DNA from: Neckera pumila
Lineage: Eukaryota; Streptophyta; Bryopsida; Hypnales; Neckeraceae
Assembly (NCBI GenBank): GCA_963969595.1
Contig: OZ018416.1
Span: forward strand, 22,646,065 to 22,710,064
Reading direction: 5' to 3'
Length of the DNA: 64,000 nucleotides
This document shows, piece after piece, positions 1-11,601 of the stretch (positions within the stretch are counted from its first letter, which is position 1; every line of letters begins with the position of its first letter). The position numbers and the translations under genes are program-made. The notes beneath the pieces are model-generated. The model worked only from the letters and a program-made list of their open reading frames with translations. It did not search any database and was not told the DNA's origin.

Positions 1-449
1 AATTCCATCTAAAATATATGAATATTTTAGATTTTCCTTCTATCTCGTACCTACTTCAATCTTTTTAATAATGAAAATTAAGTTTTTTTGAATTTTTTTT
101 TTTGGGGGGTAGATTGTCAACTCAATTCTCCACTATAAACATTTAAAGCTCAAAACTCTGTAGTGCAAAAAATTTAAGTTAAAAATGTTCAAAGTCAAAA
201 AATCCAGTCCCACGACCCACAATGTGCTGAAAAATTTGTTTTTTTCACTTTAAACGTAGATATCTTGCAATCTGTGTGGTCAAAAATTCTGAAATTTTTT
301 CCACACATTCTTATACTAGTTAGGTGTAAGATCTTATGGTTAGATGTGCTGAAAAAACATTTTTTAATTTTTTATTCACTCTATGCTAAAAAAATGGCAG
401 TTTTGGGTGTTTTTTGGCAGAAAAAAGGCCTTGGGCCTTGAGGGGTTTA
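1..449 (-). mobile_element. TTAA-group element, subtype A, cut by the window edge
   Basis: The sequence from the window start matches, in reverse, the first half of the complete A elements at 10685 and 52229: the AAAATCTAAAATATTCATATA-like block, the block ending in ATCTTGCAATCTGTGTGG, then ATGGCAGTTTTGGGTGTTTTTTGGCAG and the terminus GGCCTTGAGGGG. The flank is TTTA instead of TTAA. The other end lies outside the window. No open frame of note. Confidence 0.8.
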
Positions 450-3289
450 GTATGCTTTTAAATCTGAAGGGGATTGTTAGATGTAAACCACCAACAAGAA
501 ATGCATAAACAAATGTCAATTGAATAGATGCTGTGGAAATTTTCCATTAGGAAAGATGAGAAATCCCATAATCCCTTCAGTTGTTACGACAATTTTCCCT
601 GTTCGTAGAGGATTATGGAAATAATCTGGGAAATGAACGGCGCCGTTCATTTCCCGGGCCTGGTTTATGCAAGGCGAAGGGCACTGCAACCTTCCAAATC
701 TGGCGTGAAGCTCAAGACATCCCAGAATGGAGGCGCCTTCTCAAACAGCCAGTGAGGGAGGGCGTGCCAGACCAAACCATAATCATTTCCTAATCTCCCA
801 TTGCTCAGCTACTAATCAAGACCTGGGCCTAAGTTAACTTACTGCTCACTTCACTTAAGTTACCGGAACTGACAGAAAAAACACTTCAGATGCTTCACGA
901 CTGTTCCTTCATCTTCCGACACGTGGCAGATGACGATGGAACCACGTCGGCGTGAGGGATGGCGATAGGCTTGATGATGAGACGGACCGACCGACCGACC
1001 GACGGTGGTGCTCAGGATCCATCCCAGTGTCCGACAAGGCAAATGAAGACCCGAGGAAGCCCGCGGGGAACTTCCCAAGCACCTAACTCAGAAGATCCCG
1101 GCATCTGCAGTTCTGCACTCCTGCCCCTTTCCTGTGAACGAACAACTGAAGAAGAAGTCCGCCTCCTTCCTCCAACAATTGTCTGCACAAGGTTTAATTA
1201 AATTACCACGGACTCGATAATCCTTGGTAACTGTAGTTGGTACCGATCAGACATAATGCCACATCATTCTACGCAATCAAGAATATCTAGATCTGAGAGG
1301 GACGAATTATGCATTGGGAATTGCCACAATTGCAGTCACCGGTGGAAACAAGGTTGGTGGAGACCAAGGAAGGGACTCACTCGAACAAGAAGAAGGACCC
1401 ACTTGGTGCATGAAACTAACTTAGTAGTGGATCTTCTATCTGGAGGTCATTCTTTAGGTCTATGTTGACCATGTTTCCACTACATAATCTTAGAAGATCA
1501 ATGGTGCAAATCATTTGAAGAGTCCCTTTCAGCGTGTTGCTGTGGGGCTGCTGTAAAGCAAGAAAAAACGGGTTGGAACTGGAAGGGATGACGTGTGATT
1601 TATTAGCTCATAAAAGAGCAGAAGTGGTAAAAAGGAAGTGGTGGGTTTCTACCCAAAAATGAAAAGATTTCATTCACTTCAGAAATTTATCTGAATGAAG
1701 CACCGATAATTGACACTAGGGTCTCACTTAAGTTAAATCAAGCGCAACACAGAATGTAATGAACACACAAATTGGTGGATTGATGATGCATGTTCAATGA
1801 TCTCTCTGTGCTTCCTCTGCAAGTGGTTTACCATGCTTCAATCATGCACACATTTCGTTGTTGCTATCGACGATGGGTTGACGGAAGGGTCCAAAATGAG
1901 GAGAGTGATTCTGCGTAATAACCATCCCCTCACATGTCAATGAGACAGACACAGTTGCCGTGAACATCAAAATTGGCATTATCGGCGAGCAACAATGGCG
2001 TGTCAATGGATCCCTCAGTGGTAGGCAGCCAGTGAAAGGTGGAACTCTTGCCGTTCAAGGCAATGTGGAAACCAGCGTTCAATCAGGGAGCGCAAACAAA
2101 TTATGGTGGCCACGTAATAAGTGCAGGTTGCCATGAATGATGAGAACCGGGACTAATAACCCTCGAAGGAGACGGAAGGGACTGCTGATGTGGTCAAAGT
2201 CTGATTCACAATGATTGGCGAACGCCCAACTGTTATTGGTGACCTGCAAGGTGCAGATTCGGATTCAACTGTTCACCCTCAAAATACAGTACTCATGCCG
2301 TATTGGGGTATGTAAAATGTAACTGCTGATTGTCTGCAAAACGCACTGTACCCTCAACAAGACATCTCTAGGATTGCTCCCCTCTCATTTCATACAACAG
2401 CACCCATACAGCCACTTGCCACAGAAGAGTGAGCCCAGAAATGCACAGATTCAGGGTAGCAGCCACCGATGCTGACCATGGCCATCATGCCAATGAACAC
2501 CGCTGACTCAGCAAGATCAACATCCCCCTATCAGAACACTTTTAACTCAAAAATAAAATCTAGGGTAACTGAAAACACAGATACTCAGCAATACTCGGCA
2601 TTCGCATTGTCACCAAAATCAAATATAAGGCAATGTAACACACAATCTTAACCTCCAGCAACGATATTTTCACATGATGTGCAAACGTGGACTACGAAAA
2701 AGAACAGAGTAATCTCAGAATCGACAAAGTTTTTGTTGTCAAAAGGAAATAGGGGATGTAAGGACCCATTTTGAACTCATTACTTCATCACTGTACAATT
2801 CACTGGAGCATCGCAACGGAGCAGAAAAGGAAAACAATTGTTTCCTTCTTAAAGCACAGTCAGTAATCCTTTGACTGACACCTTCTAATGTACATTATAC
2901 GACGCAACCAGAAAGTATCAATTTCAATCTATAGTACTAATAACATTTGCGGAACCTTGACCCCTTCTGCACACTACACTATCAGGCCCCATTTCGAGAC
3001 TTAAATTTCGAGGAGATCCTGCGGGCAACAAGCGAAAAATGTATGCCAGCAGCGAGTAAGACAATGTCATTGCATTCACATTGTTCGCCTGACTCGGTCG
3101 TCTCATGACAGCAGCAATGGGGAGTCACAGTTCGGACTCAAGCAATGCGTGATTATTCAGCTGCCTGTTTTCTGGACACACCGTTTTATTTCTTTCATCC
3201 TCTGTTATCATACAAGCTCCGCGGCATACCCTGCTCTTTGTCGACATCTTCTTCCCTTCCTACTCTTTATAACAGCCCTCTTGCTCCGG
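450..3289. other. Unassigned region with mixed base composition; no gene recognised
   Basis: No coding region could be recognised on either strand. Two patches (about 620-780 and 870-1180) are richer in G+C than the AT-rich surroundings and contain a short GACC microsatellite at about 981-1004. Open frames here are short, many begin only at TTG codons, and none resembles a known family. Unrecognised exons or 3'-flanking regulatory sequence of the PLATZ gene cannot be excluded. Confidence 0.4.
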
Positions 3290-3890
3290 CTCCCGGGACA
3301 CAACTTGTAATAAGTACCCTGTTCGAGAAAACAAAAGACGATCAGTACTTGCAGCAATTTACCACCAACAGAGTCACAGGTATTTTCAGTGTCGCACCTC
3401 CACAACCAACAGACAGGACCGGGAACAAGAATGTGGTAAGAAAATGTTCTAGAAACACAAACGCTCAAGTGAATCTGTTGCACAATCTAAACTGGAAAAG
3501 GATACCAAAATTAACCAGGAACCCGTCAACACTTGAAGACAATTTAACTAAACGGCAGAAAACAAAGGTACCACTCTTTTCGAAGCCGCACTAACCGACG
3601 GGAACAACAATGCGGCCAGGAAATGTGCTAGAAACACGAAAGCTAGAAAGACGACGCAATTGAGCCTGTTGGAGAATCTAAACTAGAAAAAGATACCGAA
3701 AAATCTGCGAACCGATTGACACTTGCACCAAATTTAATTAAACGGCACATAACAGAGCCACTTCCATTTCCAAGGTCTACAGCCAAAACCGACAGACAGG
3801 GGCGAGAACCAGAATGCGGCAAGAACAAGTGCCGTGAAGAAGCACCAAGGAGATGCAATTGCCCAAGTCTAAAAAGGACAAGACCGATTC
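3290..3890. repeat. Degenerate tandem repeat, about 191-bp unit, 3 or more copies
   Basis: Units start near 3368 (ACAGAGTCAC), 3562 (ACAAAGGTAC) and 3752 (ACAGAGCCAC), with a partial copy before 3368. Landmarks recur in the same order: GACCGGGAACAAGAATG / GACGGGAACAACAATG / GGGCGAGAACCAGAATG, then AGAAACAC, AATCTAAACT and AATTTAA(C/T)TAAACGGCA. Spacing is 194 and 190 bp. The third unit is cut off near 3890. The array lies 3' of the PLATZ gene. A 149-codon ATG frame (3145-3594) runs into it but shows no recognisable domain. Confidence 0.75.
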
Positions 3891-4112
3891 TCGGAAAGGA
3901 AGCATACCTTGTGTACTTAGGCTAAGGGCGGCATTGTAGCTCTTCCTGGGCTGCGAAGGCTGGTCCCACTGGTGCGCATTTCCATTTCCATGTTCCACTC
4001 CCGCGGTGTCGACAAACGTCCTCCTCTATAATTGCGTACAATCTAAGTAACCTCGACTGCTGCTATGGAGTAAAGAGAATCGTGCATCTCAAGCACCCGC
4101 CGGCTCGCGAGC

Positions 4113-4883
4113 TTAGAACATGGGTGCCCTGTGAGGACGCACTTGCTTTCGGTGGTGAACTTTGGGCCCCGACTCGTACGTCGGCGTGAGGGGCGCCATC
4201 GCCATGTCCTCGTCGCTGGGCAGGAGAATCGACCCGGGGGTCGCCAATGCGAGCTTCGCCTTCTTGGAAAAGGGCGACGCCATCTCCCGAGCGCCGCGCT
4301 TCGCGAATTTCTTCGGAGTATCCGGCATGAAATCTGTAATCCCCGAGCCATGGCTCGTGGCAGGGGAAGCCGTCGTATCCTTGCTAAAGAATCCCGGTCC
4401 AGCCTTGGAAAACACCGTCAGCGTGAGAGTGAAGTCATGAGGATCCCTCTCAATTCCCACCAACTTGCACAAGATGGAGCAAAACCGGACGGGGTCCGCA
4501 ATGCTGCGTTGGCATATCTCACAGTAGTGCGCGGCGCCCTTAACGATCTTAGGCTGCGGCTTCGACTGCAAGAACACGATCTTCGCACTGTTGATCGTGT
4601 ACGGTTGAATGTTGGCCAAATCCACGTACCTCTGAATGTCGGCCACTCGCACCACGTCCCTGTGCGAAGCCCGCCGGATTTGGATGCTGGCATGGCCCCG
4701 GTGCGAAGTCGCCAGCCCCTCGGGGCACAGAGGCCCCTCTTGCGGACAATCGAAGCAAAACTGGTTGCGCTCATTCTTTCCGGACGTGTGGAACGCGCAA
4801 TGCGAGAAAAAATTCTCGCATTTCAGAAACGAAGGCAACCAGGACGGCCCCTCGCGGCTGGTGAACTTCCCCCCCATCACCAT
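4113..4883 (-). CDS. PLATZ-family zinc-binding DNA-binding protein, complete, single exon
   Basis: A 256-residue protein of the PLATZ (plant AT-rich sequence and zinc-binding) family, nuclear proteins that bind A/T-rich DNA and usually repress transcription. Seen: the N-terminal WLPSFLKCENFF helix (15-26), a first zinc cluster C29-x2-H32-x10-C43-x2-C46-x6-C53 followed by H61-x2-H64, the signature stretches IQIRRASHRDVVRV (67-80), YTINSAKIVFL (95-105) and PQPKIVKG (109-116), and a second cluster C121-x2-C124-x10-C135-x3-C139. Basic patches at 191-199 and 207-210 could be nuclear localisation signals. The C-terminus (RKQVRPHRAPMF) matches the conserved PLATZ tail, so the frame is complete. The start is the ATG at 4883; an upstream extension to 4913 begins only with TTG, and a second ATG lies two codons downstream. 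Odd: residue 56 is Gly (GGG) where the family has the second Cys of the C-x2-C pair. Most land-plant homologues have introns; this frame has none. Family assignment is firm; targets and regulation are unknown. Confidence 0.93.
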   Translation of the reverse strand: MVMGGKFTSREGPSWLPSFLKCENFFSHCAFHTSGKNERNQFCFDCPQEGPLCPEGLATSHRGHASIQIRRASHRDVVRVADIQRYVDLANIQPYTINSAKIVFLQSKPQPKIVKGAAHYCEICQRSIADPVRFCSILCKLVGIERDPHDFTLTLTVFSKAGPGFFSKDTTASPATSHGSGITDFMPDTPKKFAKRGAREMASPFSKKAKLALATPGSILLPSDEDMAMAPLTPTYESGPKVHHRKQVRPHRAPMF

Positions 4884-5160
4884 TGCTGATTCGATCTTCA
4901 GAATGGAATGCAATTCAACGAATCCCCCTCTAAATCACACCAATTTCGCTTTCAATTCCAGCGATGATCAATGCGAGCTCCTGACACACGCAAGCTCAGA
5001 CAGGCAGGGACACACGCAACACACCCAACACTCCACCTCTCTCAGGCAAAATGGCGGTCGACCCCGAGCAAATTGGGCAACGCGAATTGTATAACGCGAA
5101 TTGGACTTGGAATCTGGACTGAAAGTCTGATTGGAAGGACAAACAGGAGGCGGTGGCGAA

Positions 5161-5167
5161 TTTTATA
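5161..5167 (-). promoter_or_regulatory. TATA-like box, candidate core promoter of the PLATZ gene
   Basis: Read on the minus strand this is TATAAAA, about 280 bp upstream of the PLATZ ATG. It is preceded (5170-5290) by a pyrimidine-rich stretch with repeated CCTGCCTGCC and CCTCT motifs. If used, transcription would begin near 5130-5140 and leave a 5' leader of about 250 nt. Based on motif and position only. Confidence 0.4.
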
Positions 5168-5570
5168 CGAGCGCGACCGAGCGAGAGGAGCAGAGCAGGC
5201 GGAGAAATACAATAGTTGGCGTAAGGGGAAGGCCAGGGGGAGGTATAGAGGCAGGCAGGCAGGGGGGGTAGTGGCAAGTCCGGCGAGGAAACTGGGCGAG
5301 AAGGACTCTGCGGACCCGCGCGTCGGCGGCGACGCAGCCTCGCGGAAGCATCGTCCGTCGTCGAGACCGTCGCCAGTCTGCATTCGTCAGTCCGCGTCAG
5401 TCGCCCGTCCTCGGCGTCGTCGGCCGCCCGTCCGTGGGCGTTATTAATTCCTTCTTCTGTCGATTGTGGCGAACTTTCGCCCAAAACGTATTTACTACCT
5501 TTAGAAATGGGGACAGAATTGGAAGTCCAAGGACGATTCTGAACTGACTGATTTGTTGAAAGTTGGATGT

Positions 5571-5966
5571 TAAGGGAGCCGACCCATTGTCGACCATTTA
5601 AGCAATTACGCATATCTGCAGGGCGGGGTTCTTCAAGGGAGGAATTTTCCCATGTGTAGAAATTGAATTAAGATGGTTCCCATAATTTTTCAGATTTTTA
5701 TTTCTCAAAACATAATTACTATGAATTTTTTTGCTGAAGATTCTAATCGACCTATACTCGTTATACAGACCTCCCTATTTCCGACCAAGGACTTGGTTGC
5801 AAATCCACCAAGGATTGGTTGCAATATTGATCATCTCGTAGCCAATCATAATGCGCCACCACTCCTTCGGAAATTGTGTTATAATTAATGATCGTGATTC
5901 TCCTGCTGATCGGAAAGATAACAGAGCGGAAATGGGGTGGTGATCGGGAATGGGTCGGCTCCCTTA
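5571..5966. mobile_element. TA-flanked miniature inverted-repeat element (J family)
   Basis: Termini TAAGGGAGCCGACCCATT and AATGGGTCGGCTCCCTTA are reverse complements (18 bp). It lies upstream of the PLATZ promoter. The ends resemble those of the elements at 26641 and 28986 (AAGGTA-G-CC-CCCAT). No coding capacity; the interior is AT-rich. Confidence 0.75.
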
Positions 5967-7040
5967 TTCAATGGATGATGAGTTTGTCAAATTCGAAAGT
6001 CGCGTTCTAGCAAGTAGGTGAAGGGAAAGTAACGGACTGTAATTTTGGATCGCTTCGTCAAGTTTAGATTGCATGAATCACAAAATGGCTTCCCAGAAAT
6101 TCCATATTGTCAAAAATGGCTTCCCAAAATCCAAATCATATCATGGACAAATGGAAAGGAATCTATCATTATGAAACATTAAACAAAAGAACATCCATAA
6201 TTGTTTCATTACATTCATTGCATTTCTATCAATAGACAAATTTATCTAACTTCAAATGGATATATACCAGTACTGTAGCACTATAGTAGATAAGTACAAA
6301 GAAATGAATGGCATTTAATTTGACAAACTCCAAATGATAATACGATAGATGAAAGTAATATTAGAATCGACCGTGTCTGGAATATTTTGTTCATTATTTT
6401 CCAGTAAAATATGTCCCCCAATTTCTACTGGAAATTGAAATTCCATGCATACGGATCATTTTCGCTCCTTCCATTCCCAACGAAGGACACAATGAAAGCC
6501 GAGGAACGGAATGGATGGATACGTCCCCGTTGTCTGCAGATGTGGAAGCTGCGTGCCAAACCAGATAAACAGACTCGTGCCTGCTCTCCGCTACAAGTTA
6601 AGCTTAATAATAAAAACGAAACTCGAATCGGAAAAGAAAAGGAAATGTCTGCAAACTGACTGACGGGTTTCTTTCAACGTTCGTCCGTCTCGGACTCTCG
6701 GGAGGCCGGAGTCAATCGTCGCGTGTCTGTAAGTTAAGGGGGCGCGTTGCCGCCGGCGGGTGGCGTGGGCAGGGAGCAACCTCGTCCACGTCCCAAGCCA
6801 CATCCGCAATGCGATGTTGCGCAGCCACGTGGTAGTTGGCGGAGCGGACCTGCCTTGGAGCCGTCGGACTCCGGACGGAGGGCAGTTCCGTCGTCGCACA
6901 GCTTCAGTTGGTTGGGGATGCGGTGCCTCGTTGGCCTGCCTTCCCTTCGGCAAGACACACCCTGAGTGATGTAAAGGTAAAAGTCGTCGTGGGAAAGGCG
7001 AAAGGCAGACAATTTTCTTTTGGGCTGCTCACTTTGCACA
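5967..7040. other. Intergenic; G+C-rich block at about 6640-6960 of unknown role
   Basis: 5967-6630 is AT-rich with nothing recognised. 6640-6960 is clearly G+C-rich, with overlapping open frames on both strands (up to about 120 codons), none with a recognisable domain; many open only with TTG. It may be an unrecognised exon, a CpG-rich promoter, or old transposon sequence. Confidence 0.35.
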
Positions 7041-7279
7041 GGCCAGCGGGAGGATTGACCCCTTATTGCCCCATCCAAGGGTGAATGTATAAATTTCCCC
7101 GTACAAATTTATGTCATGTACAATTTGTACTTCATCACCTCTCCTTGTCAATTTGGGGCCTCCAATTGCAAATATGAATTCAGAATTTGCAAATTTCATC
7201 ATATGTAGTAAATAAAAATTTATAGTGTTTTCTCCAGGGGTAAAATATGGGGCAATAAGGAGGTCAATCTTACCTGGCC
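7041..7279. mobile_element. Small inverted-repeat element (K)
   Basis: The left arm GATTGACCCCTTATTGCCCCA (about 7053-7073) pairs with TGGGGCAATAAGGAGGTCAATC (about 7248-7269). Outer parts GGCCAG and CTGGCC also pair, giving a repeat of about 33 bp with some mismatches. The length of about 240 bp and lack of coding fit a miniature inverted-repeat transposon, perhaps distantly related to the J family. Confidence 0.6.
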
Positions 7280-10200
7280 ACTTTGTACAAGGGATGGATT
7301 TGATTTTTTTGCCATATAGTACTCATTTAGACCCCAAAGTCCATCAGATTAGTTCCTGTAGTTAAACTTGTAGCGACTAAAAGTGCCTGATGGATGACAA
7401 AGAACTTTCCTATGTAAAACAGAAGTACAAATGTTCATCCTTGGAATTTTTTGTAGAAAAGAGAGATCTTGTATAGTATTTTGACCTCGAACAAGTGCTC
7501 TTGGTTTTTTTTTAAGCAAATGATGCACACATTACAAAAATGGATGATTTTCATGGTGACCAACCCGATATTCCAAGGTTAATTGACGACCGCATTTACT
7601 CATCTTGAAATAGGGTTGTAGTTTCTAAATTTAATATATTGCATTGTAATAATCTTGGAAGGACACATTTCTATCATCTAATTTGTCAAGTAAAAAATGA
7701 TGACGTTCTTGGATGAACAGGTGCCAAAAAAAAATTCTAGGGTTTTCTTGAAAGTCATTCATGGGACACTTTATGTCTTCAATGTCCTTGATACTCTGGA
7801 AGGAAACATGCATTCATTGCATTTGAAAAACAAAATTATGAATAGGTGCATTTAGCAAATGCTTTTAGTCCTCATCGTTTTTTCAGGGTTAAACTATCAT
7901 TGTGTTGAAGCTCTATTGGTAAAATTGGCTCAGTTTCCTTTTTAGAAAGTAACAAATTAGTTGATGTAAAGAATCACAATCTTATTGCCTATTTTACCTT
8001 CATCCAACTTTGCAACTATTGGGGGGGTAAATTACTACGCCTCAAATACATTGCGAGTTCCAAAATCTTCAAATTATACATATTTTTTCCGTGTATATTG
8101 ATTTTTTGTAGTGAAAACAATTTTTTTGTAATCAATGTATTGGTAGAAAGGTAATCTTAGGACACCAAGCTATATTAGGTGAGTCGGTAATGGTCATTTT
8201 AATTTTAAATCCTTCCCAAGAACCTGAAAAAGATAATTCCATGCTTTGATAAAAGATGAAACTGAAGAAATTTTCAAATCCCATAATTTGGTTATTTGTA
8301 ACAATCATTCGCTAAATAACCAAATAGTTATGAACACTACGAATTCTAAAGACATCTCTTTTCACTGCAAGAATACCTATGTGTGTGGAAGAAGTCCTCG
8401 TAGTTTGAAAATTTTGCAACACATAGTATAACTTTAAACTCATAATAACTATAATTTTGGTGTAGCTTCATGTTGTGATTAGAATTCAAATATCTCGATG
8501 CTTCTCGGAAGTTGCAGATGTTTGCACATGGGCATGTTTACCAAATGGTGTCATAACTCACTATGACTATGATATGGAATTTAGTTCAACAGGAAGAATC
8601 CCAAACTCTCTTGCAAATATGAGAATGAAAACCCATGTCGTTCTTCTAAGTTAAACTCCCTTATCCAGTCCCTTGGTTCAAAATATAGTTCACCAGCAAG
8701 CTTACTGCCTCTGCATCTTGAGCTCATTGTGTATTTTGAGTGGATAATTTGGACCATCAATTGGATTGCCGCGAAGTAGTTTGACAATTGATGTTGATGT
8801 TGACAGACAGAAGTTATGTTGTGGATTCCTGATTTTTTTTTAAAAAATACATGGACCATTTCCATAGTAAAAGGGAAAATGGATTCCAGATTTCATGGAC
8901 TTTATAATTTATACTCCTAAAAGAGAGTTGGCAGGAGCACATGGGTTGTTGCATTCAGTGAACATGACATGAATTGGGACACATTGATGAATCCCCTTTA
9001 CTGGTGACATGTTGCAGTGAAGAAGCCTTTTTGTTGCCAAGCAGGCAACGTCTCATCATTCATGTGAATCATGTCATTAGTTTGAAGGAATAAATCCTAT
9101 TTGCATTCAAGGTCATCCTGTACCAATCAATTGCCCAAGGACGTTGACTTGTAAAAACTCACATGTCTTCAGAGGATAACTGGTGGATTTATCTTAATTC
9201 ATGGGCACGTTGAAACAGCAAACTGAGGAACATTGCTTGATTGCTCATCACACAAGTAGACATGATATTTTAGATTATTTCTTACAATACATACGATCTC
9301 TTTTAGAATTTAGTGCACACAAAGGAAACTCATTTACAAATTGAAGAAAATACAACCATCAGAGTCCTTTCTTCCTGTACAGTAATCACCATGACATCAC
9401 CATGATGTCAGCACTCATGCATCCATGACCCTCCCGGCTGCTACAGCACCTTTCCATCCAGATTTCAAAAGTGACCAAAAGTGAGCTCAGAACAGTGCCT
9501 AGTTGCTCTCATTCACCCATGATTGAAGGTGACAGAAAATAATTTCAGATCGCCCAGAGCATGCATAGAAACACACATTCCATCCCCGTTTGAATCAGCC
9601 CCTTCTGGAGCCAGGCTGCAACAATTGGGTGCACCAATTTCCCTACCCCAATTAACTTAGCCACAGCAACTGAACATCCAGAATCCGAAGCTTCGGTTTT
9701 GTTTTTTATCTTTCTGAAGGATCTTTCTGCCTTGCACATCACACCAGCCTAAATGCAGATAACTTCCATGAGAGGGTTTTGTAGCTTTATGGCTCGAAAG
9801 CTTGTCTCCGAAGCTATCGGTAGCTAAAGGAACCGGCTCACTCCTCAGTGGAAGGGTCCCAAGAGAATTCGGATGCTCAACTTCTGGGCAAAGGTTGCCA
9901 GTTCCTGCACACAATCACAGGGCAATCAATCGAACTTAGGCAGACCAGCCACTCCACGGCAAGAAACAGAGACGGGGACACTGGGACAGAGAGGATCACG
10001 TTACTGGAAGGCTTTTTTTAACCAGCTTTGGGGCTGTGGAAGGGGGAACACGGGAACAGGCCAATCAGGGGCCTAGGCCCAAAATGCCGTGTTCACACCG
10101 GAGGACACCCTAAAAAAGACATCTGCCATGGCGTGGTGGGCTTCGAAGAGGCAGGGCTGGGTCAATGCAAGGCTGGAGGATCTCCCCACGCTGTTGACTG

Positions 10201-10684
10201 CTCCCTTGGGACCTCGACTGCTCCTTGGCGACCTCGACTTGTCCAAAATTTTCCACGCCCGAAAACTTGTTGACCGCACCCGACTGCTCGTTCTCTTGCC
10301 CGCTGGGGCAGCGAAATTTCGTGGGTCTTGCTCGGTCAGCACACTGAAACTTCTATTTATGCAATTTCAAATATGCTCATCCATTTGGGGATTAATTTTA
10401 GTGAAGGAAGACGTTCATTCAAATTCTATGTAAATTCTATGGTTTTTCAAAGTGCCAAATCTCTAGACACTGAAACTGTCACACAGATGAACCCTAAACT
10501 GAAATCTCCATAAATCAATAGTCCACGAATCAAAGTTAAATATATGTCCTTCAAATGCGTCATCAAATCAAAGTTAAGTATTTGAAGGACACAATAATGA
10601 AAGTCTAAGGGTAGTCTAGGGTACAAGAATGGAAACATGGACACTTTTGGGTGTTTCTATTCTAATAGGTTGCATGCCAGATGT
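7280..10684. other. Intergenic, no feature recognised
   Basis: AT-rich to moderately mixed sequence with no reading frame that resembles a known protein. A slightly G+C-richer stretch at about 9570-10330 contains short frames on both strands without recognisable domains. No tRNA- or rRNA-like sequence was seen. Confidence 0.35.
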
Positions 10685-11601
10685 TTAACCCCTAAAGGAC
10701 CGAGGCCCTTTTTCTGCCAAAAAACACTCAAAACTGCCATTTCTATAGCAAAAAATAAAAAAACTTGAAAACTGTTTGTTTTCCACATCCAACCGTAAGA
10801 TCATACACCTAACTAGTATGGGAGTGTGTGGAAAAAATTTCAGAAATACTGACCACACAGATTGCAAGATATCTGCGTTTAAAGTGGAAAATACAAGTTT
10901 TTTAGCACATTGTGGGACTAGATTTTTTGACTTTGAACATTTTTAACTTTATTTTTTTGCACTACAGAGTTTAGAGCTTTTAATGTTTATACTGTACAAC
11001 TGAGTTGAGAATCTAGCCAAAAAAAAAGTTCAAGAAAACTTAATTTTCAATATAAAAAAAGTAGGTACAAGATAGAAGGAAAATCTAACATATTCATATA
11101 TTTTAGGTGGAATTAAAATGCACTAATCCAAATGGTGAGATTGTTCTAGCAAGTAGACTAAACCATGCAAAAAATAAAAATTTGAAAAATTTGAAAAATT
11201 GCATTCAGAAATGAATCCTACAAGTTATTTTTTTCAAAAAGATGCTTTAATTGCCCGAAAAACAAGAATGTCCATAACATTCTCATACAAAATCCAAATG
11301 AAATGAATCAAAGCTTTCCAGATAGACAAAAACATAATCTATGAGAAAAAAAATACTTACAAAAAATAAAAATAAAAAATTGCAAATTTTTTTTGTTGCC
11401 CGCCGTCCCTTGTTTTGAGCTTATTTGGTCATAATTTTTGTTCCAAAGCACCGATTGTGAAAAAAATTATATTCCCATGAAGCTAGTCAAATTTCTACCT
11501 CCCAAAAAAGTTTCAAAAAATCAGAAGAAAATTTCAGCCCATAGGTACCTGCTCGAAAACGCATTTGTCCCCTGAAGGGACAATGGTCCTTTAGGGGTTA
11601 A
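10685..11601 (+). mobile_element. TTAA-group element, subtype A, complete (917 bp with both TTAA)
   Basis: Begins TTAA-CCCCTAAAGGACCGAGG and ends GGTCCTTTAGGGG-TTAA. Interior landmarks: CTGCCAAAAAACACTCAAAACTG near the left, AACCGTAAGATC, GATTGCAAGATATCTG, then GCCCGAAAAACAAGAATGTCC. Just inside the right end is a small palindrome, TTGTCCCCTGAAGGGACAA. It is about 85-90% similar by eye to the copy at 52229. No open frame that could be a transposase. Confidence 0.9.

Noticed and set aside
3145..3594. 149-codon ATG frame on the plus strand
   Set aside because: No recognisable domain; it runs through the decayed tandem repeat, whose other units do not keep the frame.
4131..4889. Long plus-strand frame (252 codons) opposite the PLATZ gene, and other frames over 4043-5613
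   Set aside because: Antisense or out-of-frame shadows of the G+C-rich PLATZ exon and its leader; no domain, and the minus-strand frame explains the sequence.
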